Positions 17,923-28,010 of a DNA stretch of 64,000 nt are shown in pieces. The stretch is taken from positions 62,001-126,000 of the forward strand of contig NZ_BPPA01000002.1 in the NCBI RefSeq assembly GCF_019972815.1, in the 5' to 3' direction. Each line of letters starts with the position of its first letter. The stretch's first letter is position 1. A model generated the notes under the pieces. That model worked only from the letters and a program-made list of their open reading frames with translations. It made no database searches and was not told where the DNA came from. Origin of the DNA: Lactobacillus huangpiensis (GTDB lineage: Bacteria; Bacillota; Bacilli; Lactobacillales; Lactobacillaceae). The translations under genes were made by a program, and so were the position numbers.

Positions 17923-18369
17923 ATGAGTGAACCAAAAAAGTTACATACTTTAGATAGTGTGCAGATTCAGGCTATTTTGCCTCACCGATTTCCAATGCTG
18001 TTAATTGATCAGGTATTGGATTATGAACCCGGAAAATATGCTGTTGCTCAAAAAAACACCACAATTAATGAAAGCTATTTTCAGGGACATTTTCCGGGTA
18101 ATCCAGTAATGCCGGGTGTTTTGATAACTGAGGCTTTGGCGCAAACTGGTGCAGTTGCGTTGTTGACGATGCCAGACTTTAAAGGGAAAACTGTTTATTT
18201 TGGTGGTATCAAAAATGCTCGCTTTAGAACAATGGTTAAGCCGGGAGATACTTTAAATTTAGAAGTTAAGCTGGATAAGCTACGTGGAAATGCCGGGATT
18301 GGTGAAGCCAAAGCAACTGTTAAAGATAAAGTTGCCTGTACTGCTCAGTTAATATTTGCAATTCAGTAA
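17923..18369 (+). CDS. fabZ: 3-hydroxyacyl-ACP dehydratase
   Basis: It dehydrates 3-hydroxyacyl-ACP to trans-2-enoyl-ACP. This is a 148-residue hot-dog-fold protein with ILPHRFPMLLIDQV, catalytic His in GHFPGNPVMPGV and catalytic Glu in LITEALAQ. ATG 17923 is chosen over GTG 17908, which lies within accB, because GAAGG directly precedes it at normal spacing. No fabM/fabA is seen, so how unsaturated chains form is not shown here. Confidence 0.95.
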   Translation: MSEPKKLHTLDSVQIQAILPHRFPMLLIDQVLDYEPGKYAVAQKNTTINESYFQGHFPGNPVMPGVLITEALAQTGAVALLTMPDFKGKTVYFGGIKNARFRTMVKPGDTLNLEVKLDKLRGNAGIGEAKATVKDKVACTAQLIFAIQ

Positions 18370-18380
18370 AGTGTGACATT

Positions 18381-19778
18381 ATGTTTAAAAAAATTTTGAT
18401 AGCGAATCGTGGAGAAATTGCTATAAGGATAATTCGAGCTTTACGCGAAATGGGAATTAAGTCAGTTGCTGTTTATTCAACGGCCGATAAACATGCCCAA
18501 CATGTTAAAGAAGCTGATGAGGCAATATGTATTGGTTCTCCCCAACCGGCCGATTCGTATTTAAATATGCAAAATATTGTCAGTGCGGCTGTGTTAACTG
18601 GAGCAGATGCAATTCATCCAGGATACGGTTTTTTATCGGAGAGTCCTGAATTTGCTCAAATGTGTGAAGAATGCCACCTGGTTTTTATTGGTCCCAAGTC
18701 AAAAACCATTTCTTTAATGGGAAATAAAGCTAATGCCCGGGAAATGATGCGCAAGAATAATATACCTGTTATTCCTGGAAGTGATGGGATTGTTAAAAAT
18801 GCTACAGCTGCAATAAAAATTGCAAATAAAGTGGGCTACCCCGTAATGCTCAAAGCCGTTGCCGGTGGTGGCGGAAAAGGAATAAGACGTGTGACTCAAG
18901 CTGCTGACTTAACTGAAGCATTTAACCAGGCACAAGAAGAAGCCAGAATCTCTTTTGGAGACGACAGAATGTATCTGGAAAAAATTATTTCCCCGGCAAA
19001 ACACGTTGAAGTACAGATTATGGCAGATAAAACAGGACATGTGGTGGCACTTCCGGAAAGAGACTGTTCAATGCAACGCAATCAGCAAAAAGTGATTGAA
19101 GAAACACCTTGTTCACAAATCAGTGCAAAAGAAAGAGACTATTTGCAACAGATAACTGTTAAAGCAATAAAGGCAATAAATTATGAAAATGTCGGTACTA
19201 TCGAATTTTTAATGGATCCTGACCATCATTTCTATTTTATGGAGATGAATACCAGGATTCAGGTTGAACATTCAATTACTGAAGAAGTTGCTCATGTTGA
19301 TCTAGTTAAAGAACAGGTTAATATTGCTACGGGAAGAGATTTGAGCATATCTCAAGAAGATGTGCATGTCCATGGCGTTGCAATTGAAGCCCGCATTAAT
19401 GCAGAGGATCCTAGTAAAAATTTTTGCCCCCAAGCTGGTAAGATCGCAAAAATGGTATTGCCTAGTGGACTGGGTATTAGGATTGAAAGTGGAGTTAACA
19501 GTGGTGATACCGTTTCACCATTTTACGATTCGATGATTGTCAAAATTATTGCACATGCAGCTAACAGGCAAATGGCAATTAAGCGTTTGCTTGATGCACT
19601 AACAGAATTTGAAATTAAAGGTTTAGTTACTAACCGCGATTTTTTGATTGCTTTGCTTAATGATGATAAATTTCAGACCGGTACATATTTAACAACGTAT
19701 ATAGATCAAGAATTTTTACCCGATTATCTTCAGCAACTAAGACATAATGAAAAGGAAGCGCAGGTTAATGGCAATTAG
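18381..19778 (+). CDS. accC: Biotin carboxylase of acetyl-CoA carboxylase
   Basis: It carboxylates AccB-biotin using ATP and bicarbonate. The 465 residues contain the N-terminal ILIANRGEIAIRIIRA, the ATP-grasp glycine loop AVAGGGGKGIRRV near 160, EVQIMAD, and the catalytic MNTRIQVEHSITEEV segment near 290. It forms the ACC complex with accB, accD and accA in this operon. The 3' end overlaps accD slightly. Confidence 0.96.
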   Translation: MFKKILIANRGEIAIRIIRALREMGIKSVAVYSTADKHAQHVKEADEAICIGSPQPADSYLNMQNIVSAAVLTGADAIHPGYGFLSESPEFAQMCEECHLVFIGPKSKTISLMGNKANAREMMRKNNIPVIPGSDGIVKNATAAIKIANKVGYPVMLKAVAGGGGKGIRRVTQAADLTEAFNQAQEEARISFGDDRMYLEKIISPAKHVEVQIMADKTGHVVALPERDCSMQRNQQKVIEETPCSQISAKERDYLQQITVKAIKAINYENVGTIEFLMDPDHHFYFMEMNTRIQVEHSITEEVAHVDLVKEQVNIATGRDLSISQEDVHVHGVAIEARINAEDPSKNFCPQAGKIAKMVLPSGLGIRIESGVNSGDTVSPFYDSMIVKIIAHAANRQMAIKRLLDALTEFEIKGLVTNRDFLIALLNDDKFQTGTYLTTYIDQEFLPDYLQQLRHNEKEAQVNGN

Positions 19779-20622
19779 ATTCGCAAGTCATCCCCACAGT
19801 GCATTAAAAAAGTATCAGGAAAATGTTCCTAAAGGCATTTTTAGAATTTGTCCTAAATGTGGCAATAAATTTTATTTTCATCGGGCTGGTAAATATCAGC
19901 TGTGCCCTAATTGTGGCTACGGTTTTCGAGTAACTGCCAGAGCACGTTTAAAGATGCTAACAAAGGACTTTACGGAATGGGATGCAGATTTAGCGACTAC
20001 TGATCCGCTCAATTTTCCTGATTATCAAGCCACAATTAAAAAAATGCAGTCCAAAACTAAACTTAAGGATGCGGTTTTAACCGGCCAAGCAAATATTGCC
20101 GGTTACGAAACTGCTTTAGGAATTATGGATCCGGTGTTTATAATGGGCAGTCTAGGAACAGCAACTGGTGAGCGAATAACACGCTTGTTTGAAAAAGCAA
20201 CCACAAAGAAATTACCCGTTGTTTTGTTTGCTGCTTCAGGTGGTGCCAGAATGCAAGAGGGAATTCATTCACTAATGCAAATGGCTAAAATCTCACAGGC
20301 AGTTAATGACCATCGCGCAGCACATTTACTTTATGTCAGCGTAATTATGGATCCAACAACTGGTGGTGTCACTGCCAGTTTTGCTTCCCAGGCAGACATT
20401 ATTTTAGCTGAGCCTAAAGCATTGTTAGGTTTTGCCGGACGGAGAGTTATTGAACAGACTATTAATAAAAAACTGCCACCAGATTTTCAGACAGTTGAGA
20501 ATGCTTACCAAAACGGCTTTATTGATAGTATTGTACCCCGAGATGAGCAAGTAGCAAAACTAGGTCAGATACTTAAAATTTTTGCCGCAGAAAAATGGGA
20601 GGCTCAAGTTCATGGCGAATGA
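19768..20622 (+). CDS. accD: Acetyl-CoA carboxylase carboxyltransferase, beta subunit
   Basis: With AccA it transfers carboxyl from biotin to acetyl-CoA. The 284-residue protein has a four-Cys zinc ribbon (Cys28, 31, 46, 49) followed by the crotonase-fold domain with FAASGGARMQEG and MDPTTGGVTASFA. ATG 19768, nine bases after AAAAGGAAG, is preferred over ATG 19747, which would add a basic MKRKRRL extension. It overlaps accC by 11 bases and accA by 11. Confidence 0.95.
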   Translation: MAIRFASHPHSALKKYQENVPKGIFRICPKCGNKFYFHRAGKYQLCPNCGYGFRVTARARLKMLTKDFTEWDADLATTDPLNFPDYQATIKKMQSKTKLKDAVLTGQANIAGYETALGIMDPVFIMGSLGTATGERITRLFEKATTKKLPVVLFAASGGARMQEGIHSLMQMAKISQAVNDHRAAHLLYVSVIMDPTTGGVTASFASQADIILAEPKALLGFAGRRVIEQTINKKLPPDFQTVENAYQNGFIDSIVPRDEQVAKLGQILKIFAAEKWEAQVHGE

Positions 20623-21382
20623 TGAAATTTTAGCCATTATGGATGGAGCAAGAAGTGACTATAAAAGTAACATGCATCGTCTGGTAATTCAATTGTTTCC
20701 AGATTTTTTTGAAATGCACGGAGACCGCACAAGTAGTGATGATGCAGCAATAATAGCGGGTTTTGCAACTATAAATGATATGAGTATCTGTGTCATTGCA
20801 ACTAATAAGGGACAAGAATTAAAAGAGCGCATGGCAACTAATTTTGGCAGTCCCTTACCCCAAGGTTATCGCAAAGCACTGCGGGTAATGAAAACAGCTG
20901 CCAAAATGAGTACTCCCATTGTCACTCTTATCAATACGCCTGGTGCATATCCAGGAGCAGAAGCTGAAAAGAACGGCCAGGGGCAGATTATTGCTGCTAA
21001 TATTAGTGAAATGCTGCAATTAAAAGTACCAATTCTGACTATTATTATTGGTGAAGCTGGGTCAGGTGGAGCCTTGGCCCTTGCTTGCAGTGATGAAGTT
21101 TGGATGCTGGAACATAGTATGTATACAGTTTTGTCACCGGAGGGTTTTGCTTCAATTATGTGGAAGGATGCTAAACTTGCCTCAAAGGCGGCAGAAATAA
21201 TGCACATTGAACCGGAATGGTTAAAGAAACAGGGCATAGTAGAAAGGGTTTTGCCTGAACAAGTTCTGGAAAATCAAGCTCAAGGATTAAAAGAATTAAT
21301 TGAGCAAAGTCTAAAAAAATTTCAAACTGAAAATTTGGCAGATTTATTAGATAAAAGACATGCCAGATACCGCAAGTTCTAA
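20612..21382 (+). CDS. accA: Acetyl-CoA carboxylase carboxyltransferase, alpha subunit
   Basis: The partner of AccD. At 256 residues it is shorter at the N-terminus than the roughly 319-residue E. coli protein, as usual in lactobacilli. It has HGDRTSSDD, INTPGAYPGAEAEKNGQG and the oxyanion-type GEAGSGGALALA. ATG 20612 follows GGGAGG at 20597-20602 and is preferred to the upstream in-frame ATG 20582. It is the last gene of the fab operon. No convincing hairpin terminator was seen after it. Confidence 0.95.
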   Translation: MANDEILAIMDGARSDYKSNMHRLVIQLFPDFFEMHGDRTSSDDAAIIAGFATINDMSICVIATNKGQELKERMATNFGSPLPQGYRKALRVMKTAAKMSTPIVTLINTPGAYPGAEAEKNGQGQIIAANISEMLQLKVPILTIIIGEAGSGGALALACSDEVWMLEHSMYTVLSPEGFASIMWKDAKLASKAAEIMHIEPEWLKKQGIVERVLPEQVLENQAQGLKELIEQSLKKFQTENLADLLDKRHARYRKF

Positions 21383-21484
21383 AAGAATTAATACTAATTA
21401 ATAAAAAACATATTGCTTTAAATGTTTAATTAGTTTTTAATTAAAATAGAATTTTAGCAGACCTAGCACGAAACGAGAAAAATT

Positions 21485-22681
21485 ATGTTAGAGAAAAAAC
21501 CATACTTATTATCACGCTTAGTTAGTGGCTTGGGTAATTCGCTTTATGGCATGGTTTTTATTTGGTGGATCCAGATTCAAACTAAAAGTTCAACTGTGGT
21601 TGGCATTACTAATGCTATTTTCACAATAACTGCTGCTCTTTCTATTTTTTACGGTCCTTTTATTGACAGTCACTCTTTCAAGAAAACCAGCATCTATTCT
21701 ATGGTGATTCAAGTAATCTTACTGTTTATGCTTACAGCTGTGATTATTTATTTTAGCCAAAGTTATATTTTAGCCATTATTATTGCTGGATTACTATCAA
21801 TTTGTGATGAGTTTTTTAACCCGGCTGATCGCGCTATTTTAAAAGAATCTATTCTAGATGAAACAGAAATGACCAGTATTGTTTCCAAGATTAATATCGT
21901 GGATCAACTGGTAAATGTTGGTGGTACTGCACTTTCTGGTGCTTTACTGGCTTTTATGGCAAGCGGAGACATTATTTTAGCTTGTGCCTGCTTGAGTTTA
22001 CTAGGGCTGTTATTGTTAATTGCAGCTCTGAGAAAAATACCTGTTCATAATGCAGTTAAAGAAAAAGAAAGTCAGACTGAAGGCTTAACTAAATATTGGC
22101 AAAAAATTTTCAGCGGCTACAGTTACATTAAGAAAAACGTCTTTTTATTGCACTATCTTTGGTCTGGCTTGCTTTATTCGTTTGCACAACCTGCAATGAT
22201 TTTAATTTTACCCCGTATAGCCGCAAAAGCGGGACAGCCGGCACTTTATAGCACTTTCTACATATGCATACTGGCGGGAATAATACTGGGAGCCTTAATA
22301 GCCGGCAAAATGAAAGCAAAAATTATAACAGTTGGCTGGGCTTGGACTATTAGCGCCATACCGCTTATTTTGATGTTGTTTTCTTTAAAAAACATGGTAC
22401 TTTTTGGTATTTTGCTTTTTCTTTTTGGTCCTGCTACCAGTATTCATAACGTTCTTGCTGAATCTGTCATTCAGACTTCCACAGCAAATAATTATTTGGG
22501 GCGGGTTTTAACCACAATCAGAACTTTTGCCAATATTGGTGGACCCGTTTCTTCAGTTGTTTCTGGCATAATTCTTGATCATGTTGGTGAAAAATTTATT
22601 ATTGTTCTTTGTGCGAGCTTAATTATAATAGGTGGTATAAATATTTTGCTGATAGTACCCAAAAAAAACTATTTAAAGTAA
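21485..22681 (+). CDS. MFS transporter
   Basis: A 398-residue, very hydrophobic protein with about 12 predicted membrane helices, in the MFS group that includes macrolide-efflux-like proteins. A central charged loop (around residues 190-215) separates two halves. The cytoplasmic loop DSHSFKKTS between helices 2 and 3 resembles the MFS motif A position, though it is degenerate. The substrate is unknown. It follows accA by about 100 bases with no clear terminator, so some readthrough from the fab operon is possible. Confidence 0.8.
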   Translation: MLEKKPYLLSRLVSGLGNSLYGMVFIWWIQIQTKSSTVVGITNAIFTITAALSIFYGPFIDSHSFKKTSIYSMVIQVILLFMLTAVIIYFSQSYILAIIIAGLLSICDEFFNPADRAILKESILDETEMTSIVSKINIVDQLVNVGGTALSGALLAFMASGDIILACACLSLLGLLLLIAALRKIPVHNAVKEKESQTEGLTKYWQKIFSGYSYIKKNVFLLHYLWSGLLYSFAQPAMILILPRIAAKAGQPALYSTFYICILAGIILGALIAGKMKAKIITVGWAWTISAIPLILMLFSLKNMVLFGILLFLFGPATSIHNVLAESVIQTSTANNYLGRVLTTIRTFANIGGPVSSVVSGIILDHVGEKFIIVLCASLIIIGGINILLIVPKKNYLK

Positions 22682-22684
22682 TTG

Positions 22685-22714
22685 TTGGCATTAAAAAATA
22701 ATTTGTTTTATAAT
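22685..22714 (+). promoter_or_regulatory. Promoter upstream of the DUF1934 gene
   Basis: TTGGCA (22685-22690) and TATAAT (22709-22714) are separated by 18 bases. Confidence 0.5.
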
Positions 22715-22797
22715 ATTTTTTGCTAAAATTAAGAAGGACATTACGACATATTTGCTAATCTGGAAGGTTGGCTTTTTTATTTCAAAGAATCAAATAT

Positions 22798-23202
22798 ATG
22801 ACTAAAGTAAAAATTGATTTTACTAGCAAAATAATCCAAGGTAAAGATAGTGAAACTTTCAAGAAAACAGCTGATGGCGAATTAGTTGAGTCTGCCGGCA
22901 ATACCAGAGTTTCATATTTGGAAGATGGCAAAGTTCCCGTTAAGATATTAATTAGAGAAGGTAATGTGATTATTAGGCGGGGAACTGACAGAAATAACTA
23001 CTCACAACTCCATTTTGTCGTTGGTGAGCGGAAAGATTGTCGCTATGTTGCTCAAGGTTATCAAATGGATCTCCAAAGTACAACTGAATTTATTAAATTT
23101 TTCCCTAAAAATAATGGTTCAAGCGAACTTCAGATTGAATATAACCTTTATAGTGGTCTATACTTAATAGGTAATTATACCGTCACATTGATTTTTACTT
23201 GA
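22798..23202 (+). CDS. DUF1934 (YwiB-like) small beta-barrel protein
   Basis: A 134-residue protein with alternating hydrophobic and polar strands, matching the DUF1934/YwiB family of lipocalin-like beta-barrels. No function is established. I prefer ATG 22798 (MTKVKIDF); TTG 22768 would add ten residues but lies directly against GGAAGG with no spacing. It precedes rpoE by 46 bases and may be cotranscribed with it. Confidence 0.75.
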   Translation: MTKVKIDFTSKIIQGKDSETFKKTADGELVESAGNTRVSYLEDGKVPVKILIREGNVIIRRGTDRNNYSQLHFVVGERKDCRYVAQGYQMDLQSTTEFIKFFPKNNGSSELQIEYNLYSGLYLIGNYTVTLIFT

Positions 23203-23248
23203 ACGCCTAGTAAAATAAGAAAGACTGTTTAAGAGAGAGGAATACATT

Positions 23249-23803
23249 GTGGGATTAAACGACTTTAAAGACAAAAATCGCAATGAATTATCAATGATTG
23301 AAGTTGCTCGCGCAATTTTAGAAGATAACAATAAAAGAATGGCTTTTGCTGATATTGTTAACGCAGTGCAAAAGTACTTAGGCGTGAGTGATGAAGAAAT
23401 AAGGGACCGTTTGCCCCAATTCTATACTGACATGAATACCGATGGTGAATTCATTTCGATGGGTGAAAATGTGTGGGCTCTTCGTTCTTGGTTTCCATAT
23501 GAATCAGTTGATGAAGAAGTTAATCACCCAGAAGATGAGGATGAAGAAGATACTCGGACGCACCATAAGAAAGTTAATGCCTTTTTAGCGAGTGCTACAG
23601 GTAGCGATGATATCATTGATTATGATAATGATGATCCAGAAGACGAAGACTTGGATGCCACTGCTGATGATGAGCCGGATGATTTTGACGATGACGATGA
23701 ATATGTCAACACCGATGACGACGATGATGAAGACTTGCCAGATGGCATTGAAGGTCAGTTGTCTGAATTGAACGATGATGAAGACGACGATGATGATGAA
23801 TAA
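23249..23803 (+). CDS. rpoE: RNA polymerase delta subunit
   Basis: A Firmicutes-specific RNA polymerase subunit that speeds enzyme recycling and lowers non-specific binding. The 184 residues split into an N-terminal HARE-HTH domain (about 1-90, with SMIEVARAILEDN and ENVWALRSWFPYE) and an intrinsically disordered, extremely acidic C-terminal tail of Asp and Glu. The start is GTG 23249 after AAGAGAGG. It is followed directly by the pyrG promoter, the classic rpoE-pyrG arrangement. Confidence 0.95.
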   Translation: MGLNDFKDKNRNELSMIEVARAILEDNNKRMAFADIVNAVQKYLGVSDEEIRDRLPQFYTDMNTDGEFISMGENVWALRSWFPYESVDEEVNHPEDEDEEDTRTHHKKVNAFLASATGSDDIIDYDNDDPEDEDLDATADDEPDDFDDDDEYVNTDDDDDEDLPDGIEGQLSELNDDEDDDDDE

Positions 23804-23808
23804 TTTTC

Positions 23809-23847
23809 TTGACTTTGTCTCATAAAATAGATAGTATTTTATTTGGG
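23809..23847 (+). promoter_or_regulatory. pyrG promoter with GGG initiation site
   Basis: TTGACT (23809-23814) and TAGTAT (23832-23837) are spaced by 17 bases. Seven bases further is GGGC (23845-23848), the expected initiation site. Transcripts starting with GGGC allow reiterative G addition when CTP is low, as known for pyrG in B. subtilis and lactococci. Confidence 0.75.
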
Positions 23848-23893
23848 CACGTTATGTGCGTTTAAGCTCCCGTATGGGAGCTTTTTTATTTTT
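23845..23893 (+). terminator. pyrG leader attenuator
   Basis: A short 5' hairpin (GCAC/GTGC, 23847-23859) is followed by an 8-bp terminator stem (23864-23871 with 23876-23883) and a T run. The upstream arm contains CTCCC, which can pair with a poly-G 5' end made by slippage at the GGG start and so prevent termination: the pyrG CTP-sensing mechanism. Confidence 0.8.
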
Positions 23894-23895
23894 GA

Positions 23896-25548
<1,653 letters not shown>

Positions 25549-25677
25549 TTGGAATATTTAGATAATACAAAAACTAGTTTTTTGGGCTGGGGAAGGCGAA
25601 GGTCTTCTCTTGTTTTTTCTGTTAAATTCCTATAACATTATTATGACTAAACGAAATAGAAAAGGATTTTTTCGCCA

Positions 25678-26952
25678 ATGAAGCAAATGATAATTCATGG
25701 TGGAAAGCCCCTGCAGGGTGATGTCTGGATTGGTGGTGCCAAAAACTCGACTGTTGCATTGATTCCAGCATCAATTTTGTCGCGTACACCTGTAACTTTG
25801 GAAGGCGTTCCAAGGATTGCAGATGTTGACAACTTAATGGATCTGCTAAGTGAAATGAGTGTCGCAAGTGATTTTCAAAATACGACATTGCGTATCAATC
25901 CAGAACACATTAAGATGAGCCCATTGCCAAGTGGTAAAATCAAGAGTTTGCGCGCATCTTATTATTTTATGGGTGCTCTTCTTGGTCGTTTTGGTAAGGC
26001 TGTTGTGGGCTTCCCTGGTGGAGATGATATTGGTCCCCGCCCCATTGATCAGCATATTAAAGGATTTGAGGCCCTAGGTGCATGTGTAAAAAATGAGAAT
26101 GATCAAATAAAAATTACTTCACCTGCAGATGGTCTGCATGGTGCTAAAATTCATTTGGCAATGCCTTCAGTAGGTGCCACAATGAATATAATTATGGCAT
26201 CTGTAACTGCTAAAGGACAAACTATTATTGATAATGCTGCTAAAGAACCTGAAATAATTGATTTAGCTACATTTTTAAATAATATGGGTGCGGTTATCAG
26301 AGGTGCCGGAACTGATTCTATTAGGATTGAGGGTGTTGAGCGTCTTGAAGCTAAGACTCCCCATACTATTATTCCTGATCGAATCGAAGCAGGCACTTAT
26401 ATTTCTCTTGCTGGTTGTATTGGCAACGGTATCTGCATTCATAATATTATTGAAGAACATCTTGATTCTTACTTAGCTAAAGTAGAAGAAATGGGTGTGG
26501 TAATTGATGCAACAGAGGATTCGCTTTATGTTTATCCTGCTGGGGATTTAAAAATGACCCAAATTCGTACTTCTTCTTATCCCGGATTTGCGACAGATTT
26601 GCAACAGCCGGTAACACCGCTTTTGCTTTCTGCTAAGTCTGGTGAAGGTGTCATCATTGACCAAATTTATCCAAAAAGAATTGGACACATTGAGCAATTA
26701 CGCAAAATGGGTGCGGATATTAAGGTTGAAGACAATATTATTTTGGTTCATCCTACTGCTAAACTTCATGGTACTACGGTTTCAGCTGGCGAAATTCGTG
26801 CAGGAGCCTGTTTAATGATAGCCGGTTTAATGGCCGATGGTACAACTGTTATCAACAATGCTGGCAATATTTTACGGGGCTATGATCGCGTCCAAGAAAA
26901 ATTACGTCTGCTCGGAGCCAATGTGAAAATTCAGGATGTGCCGAGTAAATAA
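25678..26952 (+). CDS. murA: UDP-N-acetylglucosamine 1-carboxyvinyltransferase
   Basis: It transfers enolpyruvate from PEP to UDP-GlcNAc, the first committed step of peptidoglycan synthesis. The 424-residue length fits. GGAKNSTVALIPA carries the conserved Lys-Asn, and the RPIDQHIKGFEALGA segment is intact. Most notably the active-site loop reads PGGDDIGPRP: Asp116 occupies the place of the E. coli catalytic Cys115, the residue alkylated by fosfomycin. Cys-to-Asp enzymes are active and fosfomycin-resistant in other bacteria. Low-GC Gram-positives usually have two murA paralogs; this is one of them. Confidence 0.93.
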   Translation: MKQMIIHGGKPLQGDVWIGGAKNSTVALIPASILSRTPVTLEGVPRIADVDNLMDLLSEMSVASDFQNTTLRINPEHIKMSPLPSGKIKSLRASYYFMGALLGRFGKAVVGFPGGDDIGPRPIDQHIKGFEALGACVKNENDQIKITSPADGLHGAKIHLAMPSVGATMNIIMASVTAKGQTIIDNAAKEPEIIDLATFLNNMGAVIRGAGTDSIRIEGVERLEAKTPHTIIPDRIEAGTYISLAGCIGNGICIHNIIEEHLDSYLAKVEEMGVVIDATEDSLYVYPAGDLKMTQIRTSSYPGFATDLQQPVTPLLLSAKSGEGVIIDQIYPKRIGHIEQLRKMGADIKVEDNIILVHPTAKLHGTTVSAGEIRAGACLMIAGLMADGTTVINNAGNILRGYDRVQEKLRLLGANVKIQDVPSK

Positions 26953-26981
26953 TTTAATAGTAACTGAATAATAGTTGAGTG

Positions 26982-27019
26982 GGCTAATCATAATGATTAG
27001 CCTGTTTGTTTATATTTTT
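26982..27019 (+). terminator. Terminator after murA
   Basis: A perfect 9-bp stem GGCTAATCA / TGATTAGCC (26982-26990 with 26994-27002) precedes a T-rich tail. Confidence 0.75.
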
Positions 27020-27112
27020 AAATTATAAAAAATACTTTATTGTTTTTTTTGTAATAAAAACGTAATATAATTACATCATTATTAATAATAGATGAAATAA
27101 TGAGGTATAAAA

Positions 27113-27739
27113 ATGAAAAAGGACTTTCATAAATTTTTTAAAACTATCATAGCTGCTGCTTTGCTAAGCGTTCCTGTCGGAGCAGTTTTTTCTGTCAACA
27201 ATGTTGAAGCAAAAACTGTTACAAGCGCAGAAACGGTCTTTCACTATTCTCAAAAGACTTTGTCCAAAAAGTTTGCTCAGGCCGGTTATGTTTTTAAACT
27301 AACTGATGCCACAAAGGGAGCCTTATATAAGTCTACTGGTAAACCCTATAGTACCAAAGTCATTAAAAAGATCGTCAAGAACAATACACTTTTTAAAGTT
27401 AAAAAAGTTTGGTCAATTCATAATGGCATGTTTGTTGATTTAGTTTCAAAAGATGGTAAATATAAGGGTTCTACTACATATCTAACTGGTATATATAACA
27501 AAAATACAGAAGATGAAAAGCTGCAACCTTTGGTGCAAGCAGAGCTTGATGTTACGACGGCTAGAGATAATAATAAGCCAACTGCAGAACTATTAGCTAA
27601 AGCTGAAACGTTGGCCAATGAATTGACAGGATACGAAAAGAAAATCGCACTGACATCTATCAAAGAACTAAAAGAATTCGTTAAGTATGGGACTATGGGA
27701 GAAATACCAGTGCTATTAATTGGAAAGTATCCTGATTAA
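27113..27739 (+). CDS. Secreted protein of unknown function
   Basis: A 208-residue protein with a clear Sec signal peptide: basic start (MKKDFHKFFK), hydrophobic core (IIAAALLSVPVGAVF) and probable cleavage after VEA near residue 33. The mature part is Lys-rich with no transmembrane helix, LPxTG anchor or recognised domain; the middle (FKVKKVWSIHNGMFVDLVS) is beta-like and the C-terminal 70 residues helical. I do not recognise the family. It is a single-gene unit between two terminators. Confidence 0.65.
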   Translation: MKKDFHKFFKTIIAAALLSVPVGAVFSVNNVEAKTVTSAETVFHYSQKTLSKKFAQAGYVFKLTDATKGALYKSTGKPYSTKVIKKIVKNNTLFKVKKVWSIHNGMFVDLVSKDGKYKGSTTYLTGIYNKNTEDEKLQPLVQAELDVTTARDNNKPTAELLAKAETLANELTGYEKKIALTSIKELKEFVKYGTMGEIPVLLIGKYPD

Positions 27740-27850
27740 TTAAAGGAATAGATCAAGTATAAGATTATGTGGTAATATTGCTACTACTGATTGAAAATTG
27801 TTCAAAAACTTAATATAGATAAGATAAATAATATAGATTAAGTAAAATAT

Positions 27851-27884
27851 AAAGCCTGAAGTATGATTGCTTCGGGCTTTTTTA
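27851..27884 (+). terminator. Terminator after the secreted protein
   Basis: An 11-bp stem (27851-27861 with 27870-27880) with one wobble pair and an 8-base loop, followed by a T run. Confidence 0.85.
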
Positions 27885-28010
27885 ATAAGTAATTATTTTA
27901 TATGGCTTGCAAGAAGGTGCACCTTTTATTTGAGAAAAAATTTTTTAGATTCTGATTGAGAGTTATAATAAAAAAGTAATTAAAATGAAAGGTCAATTAA
28001 GGAGATATAA

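Noticed and set aside
23640-23800. Low-complexity GAT/GAC/GAA repeat tract
   Set aside because: It encodes the acidic tail of RNA polymerase delta and needs no separate explanation.
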